A stretch of DNA of 64,000 nucleotides from Agriotes lineatus (Eukaryota > Arthropoda > Insecta > Coleoptera > Elateridae). The translations under genes were made by a program, and so were the position numbers. The stretch spans positions 62,001-126,000 of the forward strand of contig CALNHX010001062.1 of assembly GCA_940337035.1 (NCBI GenBank), given 5' to 3'. Every line of letters begins with the position of its first letter. Position 1 is the first letter of the stretch. The notes beneath the pieces were generated by a model. That model was not told where the DNA came from. It did not search any database and was given only the letters and a program-made list of their open reading frames with translations. Below are positions 10,857 through 21,626 of this stretch, one piece after another.

Positions 10857-11120
10857 CTAGACTCAGATATATACATAGTTTAGCAAACATGTACATGCAA
10901 CTCCTGTGTCCAGATGGCGCCCGAGACCGATAAACCAATAACTAGTAAATTTTGTTGTGATTTAAATAATGCACAAAACCTGTTACAGCCTAGCCGTCCA
11001 GAGAAATCTACCAGAGCCCAGAAACCGTGATGTCCCAGTCTAGAACTCCCAGATACCCGTCCAACTCCTGTCCTCTCCAGATAAAATCCTGTCTAAATCC
11101 TGTCTAGTCCAGAAAGTCCT

Positions 11121-11440
11121 CCTGCAACCCTCAAGGGCCAGCGGCTTTACTGCTGGTACGGGATTTTGCGTCCCCGAGGTGCCTTAGCTAATTGCCGTCA
11201 ATACTACGGACCGCCCGCGTAGTACCGTCTTCTGCAACCCTCAGGGGTCAGCAGCTTCACTGCTGGCACGGGTTTTGCGTCCCCGAGGTGCCCTAGCTAA
11301 TTACTGACAATACTACCGACCGTCCAGGACAGCCCAGATGTCCGCCCGTGTAGTACCATCTTCTGCTACCCTCAGGAATCAGTCTCATCAGCTGATTCGG
11401 GCCTAGCAACCCCGAGGCACCCGAGCGAATACCAGATGAA
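11121..11440. repeat. Tandem repeat of about 110 bp in the LTR element interior
   Basis: Two good copies start at 11121 and 11231 with CTGCAACCCTCA, followed by GGGTCAGCAGCTTCACTGCT-like and TTGCGTCCCCGAGGTGCC blocks. A third, worn copy follows from about 11361. The array is non-coding and replaces the usual gag-pol region. Confidence 0.7.
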
Positions 11441-11958
11441 GATGGCCGAAGAAAGCCCCAGAAAATGGCCGAAGATGCCAGAAGAAGTCCGTAGTCCGCA
11501 GTCCGTCCGAGACAATCCTGATGTCCCGTCCGTGATATGCCAGATGAAGAATTCCAGAAGATGGCCGAAGTCCGCAGACCGCTCGAGACAATCCTGATGT
11601 CTCCTCCGTAGAAATTCAGCAGGTATCCGTATGCAAGCACCTAGTGCACCTGGAAATGGAATGCTTGTAAGTTGGAAGGAATGCCGCCCCTGTTAGTAGT
11701 GCAAATGCTAAAATGCTATCCCTGTTACCCCCCTTTTGGAGCGTGCTTCTGCCACCGTAAAACCGGATAATGACAGGAGATCGTAGACGAATAGTCGAAG
11801 CTCGAAGGCGAGAATGTGTTTACCAGAATACCGTGCACCGTTTTTTTTTTGAAATTGTATGCTGGTCCCCGCAGCCTCTACAATTTGCCTTGCGATTCAA
11901 TTATGTGTGAAAGAAGGCTATCCTGCAGCCTAGATGTTTCTTTCTTTTTCACGCTTAA

Positions 11959-12185
11959 AGACTCCCAGTATGAATGTAATGTAGGTCGACACCGCGACCA
12001 ATGCAAACCGTTCCCAGAGCGTAAGGTATTGTAGAAAGCGCTCCAGAGAGTCCCAGTCTTGTGTGAATGTAGGTCGATACCGCGACTAATGCAACCGTTC
12101 CCAGAGCGTAATGTAGAAAGCGCTCCAGAGAGTCCTAGTCTTGTGTGAGTGTAAGTCGATACCGCGACGATGCCCACTCCGTGAG
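11959..12185. repeat. Tandem repeat of about 84 bp in the LTR element interior
   Basis: Nearly three copies share GAGAGTCCCAGTCTTGTGTG, GTAGGTCGATACCGCGAC and AACCGTTCCCAGAGCG blocks at about 11959, 12047 and 12129. It is non-coding. Confidence 0.7.
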
Positions 12186-12877
12186 TTTGAAACTCCTAGA
12201 ATGAATGCACGAGTAAAAGTGCGAGGGATACTATGAAACTCTTCGCTTAATCCCGATAAGCGTGAGGGAGTATTTCAGATGAATTCCCCTGTCCTGAGCG
12301 ATCGATTTTAAAAGTGCGATTGATTTTAAGAGTGCGACCGATGTTATTGTAGTTTCCTCCTGAAGCGTACTTTTGCCCCCGTAAACCCGGCTAACAGCAA
12401 AAGTTTGTAGATTCATTATCGAAGCTTGGAGGAGAAAATATAGAAAGGAAGCCGCATTTTTCTTTTCTGTACCAGCCCCTGTAAATTAAATCCTGTGCAC
12501 CTTTTCCCAGAGAGCTTTTACAATTTCCCTAGTGAACTAGTTTTTGTGAAAGAAGGTTATCCTGCAACCTGTATGCTTTCACATATTTAAATGCTTCCGG
12601 AATGTGGTTTTCTCCGCAGAAATTTCCCGAATACACGTTGAAACCGCAACCTCTGTGTTCGGCTAGGCCAGAGTTTAGAGTAACATTTTTACTCATCCTG
12701 TATAGAACTCCTGAAGAAACGCCCGCTAAAAAACCTAGCACCCTCTTCCCAGTTTGAATGTTTTCTGTGTCCCGTCCGAATAACCACCAGACCTCCAGGT
12801 GATTTCTGTATTGTTTTGAGAACCTCCTTGATGAAGGTGCCCACGAAGCTCCCGTTTCCTCCGAAGGGACCGGCATA

Positions 12878-14449
12878 TGTAACGCTAGCCTCCGCGTAAA
12901 TTATAGTTACACAATAAAAATGTGTTTAATTTACGCATCGCCCAGTCTCGCGTTATCTCAAGTTACATTTTGCCCGTGATAACAAGCGCGCAGGGACCGA
13001 CGTCACGTCCAGAGATAACAAGGAAGTACCGAATCGAGTCGTGCGCCGCTATCCCCACTCGCTATCCCCCACTTGAGAACTTTTCCAGGGCACATAAAAG
13101 GAGCTGCACTGTTCAATCGCCACGAGATTCCAGCAGATTTTCCCAGAGATTCTCCAGACCGACTTCCCCAGTCCGACTCCAGTTCCCGATCCTGATTTCC
13201 TTCCGATATCCGCTGGTAGACCAGACCTAGAGTTCGTTCGAAGTGGAAGATTTCCATAAGAAAACCCACTTTGCGAACTTCCTGTTAATTCTCCCAGAGT
13301 ACGTTTGAAGTGGACGATTTCTGCTAGAAAACCCACTCTGCGTATTTAAAACATAGTTGATTAACAATCCCGGGGCTCGTTCGAAGTGGAAGATTTCACT
13401 AGAAAACCCACTTTGCGTGCCAGAAATTTCCTGATTAATAAACCCAGAGCTCGCTTGAAGTGGAAGGCTCCGCTAGGAGACCCACTACGTTAGCCCAAAG
13501 GGTTTCCCTGTAAATAATCCCGTTATTAATTAGGTCCAATAATTCCATTAATCATTTTGGCATTAGAAGCCCCGAGATTCAATTCTTGCCCTGCAGACAA
13601 CTGCCGAAACATTTGAGTTTCGACCCGAAGCTGTCTATTTTTGATTTCAATACATTCGATTTTAATTCATAATTAAAATAACCCGCATCCGACCTGTAAA
13701 TTTGTATTCCTGTAAATTTCAATTCAGCATTGAAATAATCCACACCTGAACTTTAAACTAGCATTCATCATAATCTCCAGACGTAATCAAAACAGCCCGC
13801 ACTCAAGCTTTAGACTTGTATTTTTATTCATATTTGAAACCGTCCGTGCTCAAAGTTAGCAGTCGTTGTAATTTAAATTTGCCAGTCGTAATATAGTCCG
13901 AGAGCGCGAGATTTCCCCGGCCCGCTTTGGAGGAAAAGCGGCAATATTTGGTCGGCGCTCGGACTCTGAAATAAAAATCATATTTGTTAACGCAATGCGG
14001 CCTCTCTAGCTTAATCGTCTCCGGACATCTCTAAATGAATTTAGAGGCGGGCTTCACCCCCTGCACTATCAGTAAAATCTCTAGAGCCGTGATATGATTT
14101 ACTGTATAATTAGCAGACCGTTTAACTCTGTTTTGATTCCAGCTACTGCGCAAGGACCAGTATCAACCGCACGTGCAACGCCTGGTGCTCCGTGCAGATA
14201 AGGACGCCGGCTATCAGCTCCAACAGTCCACACGAGTTTATTGTTATTTCTTGTGTAAATGAACTTTGGAAATATCTATTTGAAATGTATCGTAGGTAAA
14301 CATAGTAAACTGTTTAAATGTATTCCGATGGTGTTTTTGTATGCTAAATTATCATATATCTGAGGAACCAAAATTATCTCCGACTGTTTAATAGCTACCC
14401 GACAAGCGTAAAGTTTAACAACCCTTATGAGAAGGGTCCAGGTGTTACA
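12878..14449 (+). repeat. 3' LTR of the gene-less LTR element
   Basis: This 1572-bp copy is the longer of the pair and probably the ancestral form, since the left copy lacks one 50-bp stretch. It starts just after the purine-rich CCGAAGGGACCGGC, a plausible polypurine tract, and ends at GTTACA before the TTAC target duplication. Confidence 0.9.
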
Positions 14450-14940
14450 TTACTACGACTTCTTGGAGTTCAAAACCTCTCTCAAGAAAAATATTAAAAC
14501 TGTAAATCTTTGAAATGTACGTACACGATACTATACCTAGATTATACGATTCACATTTATATTAAAGTCAAGACAATCGGTCCTTATTGTATTGATACTG
14601 CATGTTAAAAAATAATTGTTAAAAAACTGTTCTTGACACCAACTGTCATTTAAATGTCATCGTGAGTATGTGAAGTCAAAACAGCCAAAATTAGCAATTT
14701 CTCAAAAGTGGAAACAACAATGAATTTCAAAAACACCGTTTGTCACACAATTCAGCAGGCCGTAATTGAAATAATAAATCTGGCAATGCGGTAGCAAGAA
14801 AATGTCGAACCGACACTGACAGAAAAAAATCGGGAGTGTGCTCCCCTAGACTTTCTCGCATTCGCCTTGTTTTCTAGCAAATTTGAAAAGTTTATTGCAA
14901 TGTATATATATACAGCGATAAAATTACATTTTCAGGTAAC
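14450..14940. other. AT-rich intergenic sequence
   Basis: Nothing recognisable apart from the TTAC target duplication at its start. Confidence 0.4.
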
Positions 14941-15290
14941 CACTACCTGTTTAGGTAAAGTGCCGCTTTAGGTTAACCTATCATACTGAAATTTTATATC
15001 TGGTAGTTTTTCTCAATAATAAATGTATGTGCAAAATTTCGTGCAAATACCTTGAAGCAAACTGGTACTTTACTTGAACGGATACCGCTACCTGTTTAGG
15101 TAAAATGCCACTTTCGGTTAACCGATCATGCTGAAATGTAATATCTGGTAGTTTTTCTACATAAGAAATGTATGTACAAAATTTTGTTCAAATATCTCGA
15201 AGCAAACTGGTACTTTACTTGAATAGGTACCGCTACCTGTTTAGGTAAAGTGCCACTTCCGGTTAACCGATTTCGCTCAAAATGTGACAG
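14941..15290. repeat. 145-bp tandem repeat, about 2.4 copies
   Basis: Units start at 14941, 15086 and 15231, exactly 145 bp apart, each with a CTACCTGTTTAGGTAAA block. Shared inner blocks are GGTTAACC, ATATCTGGTAGTTTTTCT and AGCAAACTGGTACTTTACTT. The third copy breaks off into unique sequence just before the CA microsatellite. Confidence 0.8.
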
Positions 15291-15337
15291 GAATCTAAAA
15301 ATTTTGAATATGACTAATTTCGAGGGTATAGCTTATT

Positions 15338-15564
<227 letters not shown>

Positions 15565-16617
15565 GACATAATTCGAAAAATGGTTTTTTCGGACTCTAGG
15601 AGGTCTAAAACGTCAAGATTCGTCAAAATCTCGAAGTCGATTTTTTTGACGATTACAATAGAGAAAGTATTGTAATCGTATGCGAGAAAGTAAAAAAGTT
15701 GCATCTACTACATCACCAAATCAGTTGGTCCAACATGAAAAGAAAAAATCATAGCCAACCCTGTCCCAAAAAGGTGGTGAATGGATTATACAGGTACTCT
15801 AGTTCTAGGCATGGATATATTAGTACAGGATACGTTCACTACATGTAAAGGTACGTCGAATCTTAAAATAACATATCACGGAGTTCGGTACCTTCCCCCA
15901 TTTCATTCTAACCTGTATCACTTTATTTCTCTCTCCCTTTAGACGTATTTCATACAACGTTTCGTACGCTTAATTTTGAAGTTTTGAAATGAAAACGTCA
16001 GTTTATTCTTCGAAAATTGAACTTTAGCAATGAGAACGTGCATAATTTGTTCTATTTCTTGTAATTCTTCAAGCGAAGACCTATCTTTTCACCGGTGTGT
16101 TAAGTAGATAGTTTGTTTAATTAAAACCTTCTTTAAAAAATTATTTCAGTTTGTTTATTGATATTCATATCCCTCATAGCATTAGGAAAGGAATGAATAT
16201 CAAAAAAGTTCCCTATCCAAGCTTCAAAAAGGATTGATTCCGTACAGTGTTTCAAGGCACCTAACTTCTGAATGAATTATGAACTGTAAAGTTGAGGTTA
16301 ATGTTTCCTTTTGCTTCTTCAGCTGCTCGTCCACACTGTCATCATGTTTTTCATCAAATTCGAATGTGGGAAATAACAGCAGTTCATGCAGATGTGTGGG
16401 GGTTGGAAAAAAATAGTAACTGTTCGTTTCCACTCAACTGAGGTGCAAGCTCCAGCAAGCCATATAAATTTGGTTGCGCGTTCTTGTAAAATGGGGTGCA
16501 GGAAAAGATGTGATTGATCTCGAAGTTCTTAGTGATGAAAAGAATGATATTGAGGACTGTACATTATTAGAAGCAGAAGATTTATTCTCATATTCTGTAA
16601 CATACTTGTACAATTCT
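15565..16617. other. Mostly unassigned; one transposon end at about 15795-15809
   Basis: At about 15790-15809 the sequence ATACAGGTACTCTA GTTCTAGG repeats the right end and target of the inverted-repeat family seen at 0.9-3 and 18-26 kb, without a visible partner. A minus-strand frame at 16224-16433 and acidic or cysteine-rich scraps around 16480-16640 on the plus strand match nothing I can name. Confidence 0.3.
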
Positions 16618-16923
16618 TGTCAATTTTCTTGAGATTAGTACGTGATCTATTTGGTTCCCATATGTTTTCCCGGGTATCATCCAGGTGATTTTGTGTTCTT
16701 TTTATGTATAAATTTCGTGCTCACAATGTATGTATTTGTCATTGCAGCTAGGGTGCATAGTCTTGTTCCATTGTCATTCGTGGTTTCGTGAATGGTTTCT
16801 TTTTCTGCTATCTCTGTATTGTTCCCTTCCTTTCCAATCTTAGCATTAAAGTCTCTTATTATTATTAACGTGTCGTTTCTAGGTAATTCTTCACATGTTG
16901 TCTCTACTTTGCTATAGAAATTT
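16618..16923 (-). pseudogene. RTE-type LINE endonuclease fragment
   Basis: The minus strand encodes a recognisable piece of an AP-like endonuclease. Motifs in order are TCEELPRNDTLIIIRDFNAK (a GDFNAK motif with G changed to R), then ETTNDNGTRLC, LAAMTNTYIVSTKF, and after a stop a worn version of the NQIDHVLI block. In intact elements the GDFNA, NDNG and QIDH motifs hold metal-binding and catalytic residues. The fragment has stops and no RT attached. Confidence 0.75.
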
Positions 16924-17454
16924 TAAAAATTACCAATTTTAAATTTTGGCTTCGACCAAATACGGGTGGCTCGAGTACCATACTCCACCAAACAAATCCT
17001 TGCAAGGCACATAAAAATGAAAAATACTAGATGCTTACTAATTTTTTCTGAAAATGGGTCTTTTTCATAATGCACAATCAAATAAACACTGCTAACTCTT
17101 TTCCTTATAATTTTGGTTATGGTTAGTAGAAAAACAACATTAAATAATTATTAATATTAACAATAGCAGGGTATTGGCCTCGGATTCTGCATTTTCCCCG
17201 TTGTTGCATGTATCAAAGTTCTGCTTCCTTTTTATTTATTTAATTATAATATTAGACGGCTGAGCCGATAAAACATATCAATCGAAAACTAGAGCTAATA
17301 AGATATTTAAACTTAACTAAAAATTAAAATTGAAGGCACATAATAATGTAGTAAATAGTAAGATAAAGAATTCTACTTGCAACACCTGCAAACTTGAAAA
17401 TTTTACAGAATGAAATTATACAACTACAGCTATTAACTTAACTTAAATTAACCA
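16924..17454. other. AT-rich sequence, no gene seen
   Basis: No supported feature. It lies between two LINE fragments and may contain their worn flanks. Confidence 0.4.
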
Positions 17455-18160
17455 CTCAATTTGTCCAAGGCGTTTACTAAAGGCGCACAGACAACTGACT
17501 CGGGAAGAGCGTTCCAATCTCTAAAAATTCTGTTGAATAAACAGAACTTTTGACACATTTTATTAAATCTTTCGCGCACTAGCTTGAACTCGTGGCCACG
17601 CAACCGCACATTCTCACTAGTCAGAAACCCTTCAATGACTACAGTGTAGTAACCGTGGAGGATTTTATGTTTCTATTAGGCCACCTCTTAAATGTCTTTC
17701 AGAAATCGATGATAGCCCCAATACCTGCAGCCTCTGTTCATATGGCATTTTTCAAATAGTTGGCGATAACTTGGTGATACGTCTCTGGGTCAGTTCAAGA
17801 GCATGAATGTCTTTAGCAAGGTAAGGCTTCCAAAAGCAGGACGTATACTCCAAAATTGGCCGAATATAGGTTTTATACATTTTCGCTAAAAGTTGAGGAG
17901 ACGTTTTTAAAAGCGATCGAAACTAGGTAGGTGCTACTCCCATTTAAAATCCGACGACACGGTGACCCCAAGATCTTTTTGTTGATAAACCGCCTTTATA
18001 AGCACATTGTTCAGAAAATACATGTAGCTAGGGTTGTGGTATCCCATGTGCAACACGTATTTTTGTTCGTTGACCTCTAACAGCCACCTCGAACACCATT
18101 CTTGGAGTCGCAAAAGGTCATTTTCTACCATTCTTCAAAATGGTGCATCTTGTAAAGGAC
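17455..18160 (-). pseudogene. CR1/jockey-type LINE reverse transcriptase, C-terminal fragment
   Basis: Minus-strand translation from about 18160 downward gives a thumb region with LQEWCSRWLLEVN and LGVTVSSDFKW. After a frame change it continues with KTYIRPILEYTSCFWKPYL, LELTQRR, YEQRLQVLGLSS, LIETYKILHGYY, RLRGHEFKLV and FRDWNALPE. This order is the standard C-terminal domain of CR1- and jockey-related LINE proteins. At least one frameshift and one stop break it. The catalytic YADD region lies upstream and is absent. It is a 5'-truncated dead copy. Confidence 0.8.
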
Positions 18161-18710
18161 AAACTCAGTTTCAGAGCAAAGTAGTGTTCACAAACTTCTT
18201 TTATCAGGATCATTAATTTCCTTTCAGCCAGCCTCTGATAAGTTAAAACGATTAGACATGGTGACCTAAAAAAGTTATCATGAAAAATGATGATACATGA
18301 AAATTTTACTTGTTAGCGGACCTACCAGTTAAACTGTTTACATGGTTTTGATTGCTATTATTATCCACCGTAAAACTCAAAGGCGTTAGCGAGTGAATAT
18401 CTTGCACACCCCCTCATTGTGTGAGGTTATCAAGTGTTGACTGTTGAGGTTATGTTTTCTAATTTGTGTTTATTTATACGATTACTTCTTTTCTACATTT
18501 TGTAGCATCTTGAGACCAAAAAGACTATCTCTGGCACCATGTAACACGAGTTAAATGTATTTTATCAGAATTTCTCTCAATGACGAGTCCAAGTACCTCT
18601 CTAAAGGATAGCGCTATACGTAATTCACGCATTGAGAGTGACAGAAATAGATGGTACGTCTTGTTCAACTATTACAACGGCACGCCTTATCTTATACTTA
18701 TATATCTATG
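18161..18710. other. Intergenic sequence
   Basis: No supported feature before the GTTCTAGG at 18711-18718 that marks the next inverted-repeat element. Confidence 0.4.
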
Positions 18711-18718
18711 GTTCTAGG

Positions 18719-19104
18719 CAGAGCCAGTAGATATAGAGAGTACCGCCATATCCGCCATGTTTGTTCCTTTGTCATATGCGTCACTTTGAGGTTAGTAACA
18801 CAATTCCGTCAACGTGACATTTATTGGCAATCCGAAATTTTACTTAAAATTGGCAAGACTGTAAGTCTATGTCAAATTCGAGGTTAGTAGGTCAGGTTTT
18901 GTTTGTTATTTGACACAAACTGATGGAAAACATAACCTGATAACCTCGAATTTGACATAGACTTACAGTCTTGTCAATTTCAAGTAAAAATTTAGACATA
19001 ACTCAATCAGTCATTGCTGATGGGAACAAAAATGGCGGCGATGGCGGCATTTTCACGAATCAAAGAATGGTTACCACCATATATACCACCTCTCTATATC
19101 TATA
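18719..19104. mobile_element. Foldback element next to GTTCTAGG
   Basis: The whole segment is close to a palindrome. The outer arms are GTAGATATAGAGAG and its inverse near 19090-19104. Next inward are CCGCCATxxCCGCCAT blocks and their inverse near 19031. The inner arms, at about 18855-18900 and 18928-18976, share CAAGACTGTAAGTCTATGTC plus AAATTCGAGGTTA. The left edge abuts GTTCTAGG (18711-18718); the right edge has no clear second copy. It is non-coding and probably a diverged member of the same group as its neighbours. Confidence 0.6.
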
Positions 19105-19573
19105 GTCTGTTCAGTAAACATAAAAACACAAAGTGGCCTTTGATTTCCAAAATTTTATGAGTGTACTTCCAAAATTCACCTTTGTCTAGGAATGTACTTA
19201 CAAAAAGTTACTAAAACTAATAGGTTAAAAGAGTGTGAAATTTACTACCCATCTGTCATAAATGTTGTAATTAACTACTTTTAAGGATATTATACAAATA
19301 CTGTGTTGGATACTATTGACGTAGCGTTTACTAATGGGTATCTTTATTACATTTTATGAAACTTCAGATTAGAATTTCTAGAAAAATATCTACTTTGACA
19401 CTGACAATGAGAAATATTAAATGTCATTTTTAAATTCAAATCTGCCAGTATGCAGGCGTGCAAACATTTGCAAAACAAAATACAGAATCCCTAGTAGAAA
19501 AATTAAATGCACATGCCAACTTCAAAAAAATTTAAATGTTTTTGTGTTTACTGAATGCCCTATACTGGCTCTG
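19105..19573. other. AT-rich intergenic sequence
   Basis: No supported feature. Confidence 0.4.
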
Positions 19574-19581
19574 GTTGTAGG

Positions 19582-20270
19582 TAGAGATCCTGTATATAGT
19601 TTACTAAGAGTTGGGCAAACAGCGTGATACATTTTGATTGGTTTGGATCAATTTTTACAAGGCATGTGTGATAAAAGTGCCGTTTTCGCATATTTTGTAA
19701 CATGTTACGACCGATGGTTTCACACATGCAAATCGTAATTTTAACTAGGTTGGCCGTATACATATATCTAATACTTACTATATTGCTAGCGGCTATGAGT
19801 GGGAAACTGGCCGATGAAGTGAGACACACAACCAACTCCTTAATGTATACGGTGAGCTGTGCGCAAGCGCGGCGGCGTCGTCCGCCCAATGGGGAAGTGG
19901 TCCCGCCCAATGGGGAAGTGGTCAAGTTTAAAATTCGCTTCTAAAGGCGGAGTTTGAATTCTCACGCATGCGCACGAGACGCGTTATACTATAAGTGAGA
20001 CTATGTCGGCGCCGTAATGTTTTCTGAAGTTTCCAGGCCCTACCAGCAATATATGTGTATTATATATATGGCCGTATATTCCTAATAGTAGGTTGTAGAG
20101 ATCCTAAGAATGGTCAATGCTCTAAAAACTCCCTCATCAAAAGAAAACTAGTGGAATTGGTTCTCATAACCTCTTTGTTCGACATATGTCAAATGCCTAA
20201 TTTGGATCAAAATTGTGTGTCAAATTACGCTGTTTGCCCAACTCTTAGTAAACTATATACAGGATCTCTA
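19582..20270. mobile_element. Inverted-repeat element (TAGAG family) with 8-bp duplication, hosting a hAT MITE
   Basis: The left end reads TAGAGATCCTGTATATAGTT followed by TACTAAGAGTTGGGCAAACAGCG. The right end is the inverse and stops at 20270. Flanks are GTTGTAGG (19574-19581) and GTTATAGG (20271-20278), an 8-bp duplication with one mismatch and a variant of the GTTCTAGG seen elsewhere. The element would be about 371 bp without the nested hAT MITE at 19761-20070. It has no coding capacity. Confidence 0.8.
19761..20070 (+). mobile_element. hAT-type MITE, copy A
   Basis: The ends are CATATATCTAATAC and GTATTATATATATG, imperfect inverted repeats, with a GC-rich core containing CAAGCGCGGCGGCGTCGTCC. 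The 8-bp duplication GCCGTATA lies at 19753-19760 and 20071-20078. In this copy the 20-bp module CCGCCCAATGGGGAAGTGGT is duplicated. Four other copies in this window share the core. The 8-bp duplication points to the hAT superfamily; no transposase is encoded. Confidence 0.85.
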
Positions 20271-20296
20271 GTTATAGGAGGTATTCTAGTTCTAGG

Positions 20297-20755
20297 TAAG
20301 GTCGCTAAATCACGTTAGCTACGCTAACACAGGTAGGAAGACACCATTTGACAGGTTCAAAAAACGGGTTTGTCAATGTCAAATTTACCATAGGCACTAC
20401 TAGTAAGGGCATAAATATGTTTTCTTATTATTAATATATCATTCGAATGCGATGCCACAATCCTTTCTTTAGGTTGTAAGTTAGGCAGATGATCGTTTTT
20501 AACCGCAATTTAAAATGTGTTTCGTCTACTGACCCTGAAACTTAAAAGATCTGGAGAAATATCAAAGGTAATTTTTCACGATTACAGATCATTTACCTTA
20601 ATTATGACCTGAAGAGATGATTATAATCTCGGATTCCCTAGTTCTCCCGACGAATTTTGTCAAAACGTATTTATATTTAATAGCATTATGGTTTTCATTT
20701 GCTGCGTTAAAGGTTGCCTGAACAACAGCGTAGCTAACGTGATTTAGTGACCTTA
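20297..20755. mobile_element. 459-bp inverted-repeat element flanked by GTTCTAGG
   Basis: The ends are TAAGGTCGCTAAATCACGTT and its inverse, about 28 bp with one mismatch. Both sides carry GTTCTAGG (20289-20296 and 20756-20763), a perfect 8-bp duplication. The right GTTCTAGG is shared with the large element starting at 20764, so the two abut. The interior is AT-rich and non-coding. Confidence 0.8.
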
Positions 20756-21007
20756 GTTCTAGGTAGAGTCCCTGTAGATAGTTATATAAGAGTCGGGCAA
20801 ACACAAATGTCAGCCGCCATTAGTGTTCCAAAAATAAATGATAGCGTTCAAGGCCGGAGTTGTCTTCCTTAGTATGTGTCACTTTGATGAATTAAATTAC
20901 TTGTCAGCGTCGCCTGCCTACATAAACAAAGCCTGCCAGCTAACCTGTTTTGACATTTATTGCAGTAGTTCACATTTTGCCCATTGGCGCTAGTTGACAC
21001 AATTTGA

Positions 21008-21573
21008 TAAGGTCACTATATCAATAAGGTACCGCCATTAGTGATTTTTTGTATCTATCCTTGTCGCACAATTTTCTCCAACTGGGGATAAAAACACATA
21101 ACCTAACTATATATCTAATACTTACTATATTGCTAGCGGCTATGAGTGGAAAACTGGCCGATGAAGTGAGACACACAACCAACTCCTTCATGTATACGGT
21201 GAGCTGTACGCAAGCGCGGCGGCGTCGTCCGCCCAATGGGGAAGTGGTCAAGTTTAAAATTCGCTTCTAAAGGCGAAGTTCAAATTCTCGCGCATGCGCA
21301 CGAGACGCGTTCTACTCGAAGTGAGACTATGTCGGCGCCGTAATGTTTTCTGAAGTTTCCAGGCCCTACCAGCAATATATGTGTATTATATATATGAACC
21401 TAACAGATTCCTCACTTTACAAGTGCCATTACACCAAAAAGAAAATCCCCAAAAACTAGTGTCTTCCCTATTGCACTTGGGAAATTTGTATTTGTTATCC
21501 TTATCTCACAATTTTCTCACATTCTCAAGCGAGGAATGGAATGGCGGTACCTTTTATTGATATAGTGACCTTA
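21008..21573. mobile_element. 566-bp inverted-repeat element with 8-bp duplication CAATTTGA
   Basis: The ends are TAAGGTCACTATATCAATAA and its inverse (about 32 bp, including GGTACCGCCATT). CAATTTGA flanks both sides exactly (21000-21007 and 21574-21581). The tip TAAGGTCRCTA is shared with the element at 20297-20755, so both belong to one family. A hAT MITE is nested inside at 21108-21396. Confidence 0.85.
21108..21396 (+). mobile_element. hAT-type MITE, copy B
   Basis: This 289-bp copy has the same ends and GC-rich core as copy A, with a single CGCCCAATGGGGAAGTGG module. The 8-bp duplication AACCTAAC lies at 21100-21107 and 21397-21404. It is nested in the inverted-repeat element at 21008-21573. 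Confidence 0.85.
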
Positions 21574-21626
21574 CAATTTGACGTTTCAAATTTGAAAACT
21601 TGTGTTTGGTTAAAACAGTTTTGAAA

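Larger units (their letters stand above)
9316..14449 (+). mobile_element. Non-autonomous LTR retrotransposon (LARD-like), complete
   Basis: Two direct repeats of 1522 and 1572 bp start with TGTAACGCTAGCCTCCGCG and end with GGGTCCAGGTGTTACA. The internal region is only about 2.0 kb. TTAC flanks both sides (9312-9315 and 14450-14453). A primer-binding site follows the left LTR. No gag, protease, RT or integrase frame exists between the LTRs, so it must borrow proteins from another element. By eye the LTRs differ at about ten positions plus one 50-bp gap, so insertion was fairly recent. The primer site and 4-bp duplication suggest a Ty3/gypsy partner. Confidence 0.9.

Noticed and set aside
9360..13336. 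Frames of 88-102 codons within both LTRs
   Set aside because: They lie in LTR sequence, differ between the two copies because of the 50-bp gap, and show no known domain.
20297..20755. Reading this element as a TA-duplication MITE
   Set aside because: TA occurs at both tips, but the flanks are an exact 8-bp GTTCTAGG, and its relative at 21008 has an exact 8-bp CAATTTGA, so the duplication is 8 bp.
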